In this document: piece after piece, positions 5,804-7,534 of the stretch
Layout: each line of letters opens with the position of its first letter
Position numbering within the stretch: the stretch's first letter is position 1
NCBI GenBank assembly: GCA_002454125.1
Contig: DKII01000070.1
Span: 18,520 to 26,053, forward strand
Length of the DNA stretch: 7,534 nucleotides
Origin: Novosphingobium sp. UBA6722
GTDB taxonomy: Bacteria; Pseudomonadota; Alphaproteobacteria; Sphingomonadales; Sphingomonadaceae
Direction of reading: 5' to 3'
Position numbers and translations under genes: made by a program
Notes under the pieces: generated by a model
Database searches by the model: none
Seen by the model: only the letters and a program-made list of their open reading frames with translations
Told to the model about the DNA's origin: nothing

Positions 5804-6988
5804 ATGCGCGGCCGGGGCATCGCTGCGCTGGCCGGGCTGGCGCTGCTGGCCGGTTGCGGCCGGATCATTCCTGCCCCCGCCGGCGTGGTTCAGCCGCCCG
5901 CAGGTGTAGCCGCGACTACCGCGCTTGCGGCTGGCTTCTGGGCCGGCCCCCCGATTGACAGCCTGGGTATCGGCCAGAGCGACGCCGCCACGGCGCTCGC
6001 CTCGTTCCGTGAAAGCTGCCCGCGCCTGACCGCGCGCGACGATGCCTCGGGCCTGACCCGCCCGACGGACTGGCAGCAGGCCTGCACCGCTGCCGCCAAA
6101 TGGCCCGAAGGCCAGGCGCTGCGCTTCTTTGCCCAGCATTTCGAGGCGGTGAAGGTTGGCGACGGCAAGGCTTTTGCCACGGGCTATTACGAGCCCGAGA
6201 TCGCCGGGGTGCGCACCCGCCAGCCCGGCTATGACGTGCCGGTCTATGCCGTGCCGCCCGATCTGGTCCGCGCCAAGCCGGGTGACGCACCGCCCAATCC
6301 CAATGGCACCATGCCGCTTGGCCGCTATGACGAGACCGGCAAATTCGTCCCCTATTACGACCGCGGCCAGATCTATGACGGTGCGCTGGAAGGCAAGGGG
6401 CTGGAGATCGCCTGGGCGGCCGACCGGGTCGAGATGTTCTTCCTGCAGATCCAGGGCTCGGGCCGGCTGCGCGCACCCGATGGCTCGGTGATCCGGATCG
6501 GCTATGCTGGGCAGAACGGCCATCCCTATACCGGTATCGGCGGCGTCATGCGCCAGCGCGGGCTGCTTGGCACCCTGCCGGGGCAGTACTCCGGCTCGAT
6601 GCAGGGGATCATGCAATATGTGCGCGAACAGCCCGAGGCCGGCAACGCGCTGATGCGCGAGAACAAGAGCTTCGTGTTCTTCCGCGAGTTGACTGGTGAC
6701 GGACCGCTGGGCGCGCTGGGCGTGCCGGTGCGGCGCGAGAGCAGCGTGGCGGCCGATCCGGCCTTCGTGCCGCTCGGCGCGCCGGTCTGGCTCAAGATGG
6801 AGCGGCCCGAAGCCAGCGGACTGTGGGTTGCCCAGGATACCGGCGGCGCGATCAAGGGCGCGAACCGCTTCGATACCTTCTGGGGCGCGGGCGATGATGC
6901 CCGCGTAATCGCCGGCGGGATGAGCAGCCGGGGCGAAGCACTGCTGCTTTTGCCCAAGGGTACCGTGGCCCGGCTGGGCGCCAGCTGA
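5804..6988 (+). CDS. mltA: membrane-bound lytic murein transglycosylase A
   Basis: Outer-membrane lipoprotein that cleaves the MurNAc-GlcNAc bond of peptidoglycan to form 1,6-anhydro-muropeptides. The protein is 394 residues from the ATG. The N-terminus has a short hydrophobic stretch and the lipobox L15-A16-G17-C18, so C18 should be lipidated. The MltA domain follows, with FATGYYEPEIAGVR around residues 123-136, EMFFLQIQGSGRL near 211-223 and the GQNGHPYTGIG segment after it. The C-terminal 3D domain carries QDTGGAIKG with D345, the residue expected to match the catalytic Asp of MltA, then D357 and D364-D365. All expected motifs are present, so the enzyme should be active. A TTG at 5801, directly before the ATG, is an alternative start differing by one residue. 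The gene lies 6 bases after the Tim44 gene and overlaps the next gene by 1 base, so it is in the middle of an operon. Confidence 0.95.
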   Translation: MRGRGIAALAGLALLAGCGRIIPAPAGVVQPPAGVAATTALAAGFWAGPPIDSLGIGQSDAATALASFRESCPRLTARDDASGLTRPTDWQQACTAAAKWPEGQALRFFAQHFEAVKVGDGKAFATGYYEPEIAGVRTRQPGYDVPVYAVPPDLVRAKPGDAPPNPNGTMPLGRYDETGKFVPYYDRGQIYDGALEGKGLEIAWAADRVEMFFLQIQGSGRLRAPDGSVIRIGYAGQNGHPYTGIGGVMRQRGLLGTLPGQYSGSMQGIMQYVREQPEAGNALMRENKSFVFFRELTGDGPLGALGVPVRRESSVAADPAFVPLGAPVWLKMERPEASGLWVAQDTGGAIKGANRFDTFWGAGDDARVIAGGMSSRGEALLLLPKGTVARLGAS

Positions 6989-7534
6989 TGCGCACGCCCC
7001 GGGGCTTGTCGGCGGCTGAGGCCGGGTTGTGGGCGCGTGTCGCCAGCACGATCGATCCGCTCCATCCGGCCCGGCCTGCCGCCAAGATCTTGGCCGAACC
7101 CCCGGCGCCGCCACCGCCCCTGATAAAGCGGGTCAAGGGCCGGGTTCCTCCGCCCTTGCCGGCTCCGCCGCCCAAGGCGATGCCGCCGCGCCCGCTTGAT
7201 CGCCACGGCCTCGATGGCTCGTGGGAGCGCAAGCTGGCCAAGGCGCAGATTTCGCCCGACCTGACGCTCGACCTTCACGGCCACTCGCTTGATGCCGCGC
7301 ACGTCCGGCTCGATGCCGGGCTGATGCAGGCCGTGGCAACGGGCGCGCGGCTGCTGCTGGTGATTACCGGCAAGCCGCGCCCGGTCGCAGCGGCTGACCG
7401 GGGCGAGCGGCGCGGCGCGATCCGGGCCAAATTGCTCGACTGGCTGGCCGCCGGGCCGCACGCCAGCCGAATTGCCGCCGTCCGCCCCGCGCACCAGCGC
7501 CATGGCGGTTCGGGCGCGCTCTACGTGATCCTGC
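6988..7534 (+). CDS. Smr/MutS2 domain protein, 3' end outside window
   Basis: A gene running off the right edge; 182 codons are visible. The N-terminal 90 residues are a helix-like segment (about 7-22) followed by a Pro/Ala/Lys-rich, low-complexity linker (about 36-70). The Smr domain begins near residue 92 with the signature LDLHGHSLDAAH (94-105; H97-G98-H99), continues with LLLVITGKPR (122-131), a basic RGERRGAIRAKL stretch (138-149) and ends with the HGGSGALYVIL block (172-182). Standalone Smr proteins usually stop a few residues after this block, so little is missing. Smr domains are associated with nucleic-acid binding or nicking in MutS2 and related proteins; the role of the small alphaproteobacterial form is not settled. 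The start ATG overlaps the mltA stop in TGATG, pointing to translational coupling. Confidence 0.9.
   Translation, partial: MRTPRGLSAAEAGLWARVASTIDPLHPARPAAKILAEPPAPPPPLIKRVKGRVPPPLPAPPPKAMPPRPLDRHGLDGSWERKLAKAQISPDLTLDLHGHSLDAAHVRLDAGLMQAVATGARLLLVITGKPRPVAAADRGERRGAIRAKLLDWLAAGPHASRIAAVRPAHQRHGGSGALYVIL

Noticed and set aside
5090..7114. A 674-codon open frame on the minus strand, antisense to the Tim44 gene and mltA
   Set aside because: It is rich in Arg, Ala, Gly, Pro and His with no domain or membrane pattern, and it lies opposite two well-supported genes. Such frames are common by chance in GC-rich DNA.
6526..7503. A 325-codon minus-strand open frame antisense to mltA and the Smr gene
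   Set aside because: Its composition is that of a GC-rich shadow, with no recognisable domain, and both genes on the plus strand are clearly real.

Overview
The window looks like core chromosome of a high-GC alphaproteobacterium, most likely a member of the Sphingomonadales (Novosphingobium, Sphingomonas or Erythrobacter type). The evidence is a SecB with an alphaproteobacterial N-terminal extension, a Tim44-domain protein followed by mltA and an Smr-domain gene, a DUF4136 lipoprotein with an aromatic-rich loop, and a PEP-CTERM protein of the PEPxxW type common in sphingomonads. The order assignment rests on family knowledge and gene order; no search was run.

Layout. Two gene blocks diverge from a 240-bp intergenic region (4901-5140). 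Reading left from it on the minus strand are secB (export chaperone), murJ (lipid II flippase, GTG start) and trpS (tryptophanyl-tRNA synthetase). Gaps of 25 and 5 bp suggest one operon. Beyond a gap of about 105 bp lies a PEP-CTERM exported protein (821-1615), and then a DUF4136 lipoprotein (33-710). Both are on the minus strand and each probably has its own promoter. Reading right on the plus strand are a Tim44-domain membrane protein (5141-5797, GTG start), mltA (lytic transglycosylase lipoprotein, 5804-6988) and an Smr-domain protein (from 6988 off the right edge). These are separated by 6 bp and then a 1-bp TGATG overlap, so they also look like one transcript.

How the genes fit together. 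Most of the window serves the cell envelope: SecB feeds preproteins to SecA/SecYEG, MurJ flips lipid II, MltA trims peptidoglycan, and two or three products are exported. The Tim44 protein is anchored in the inner membrane next to the export chaperone gene, but its bacterial role is poorly defined. TrpS is a housekeeping passenger.

I see no RNA gene, insertion sequence, CRISPR array, phage remnant or defence system. The points most worth a second look are the drop in GC across the PEP-CTERM gene, a Leu variant of its sorting motif, a short element (CGGCAATG) upstream of three minus-strand genes, and the conserved secB/Tim44 divergent arrangement. No stretch over 300 bases lacks a gene.
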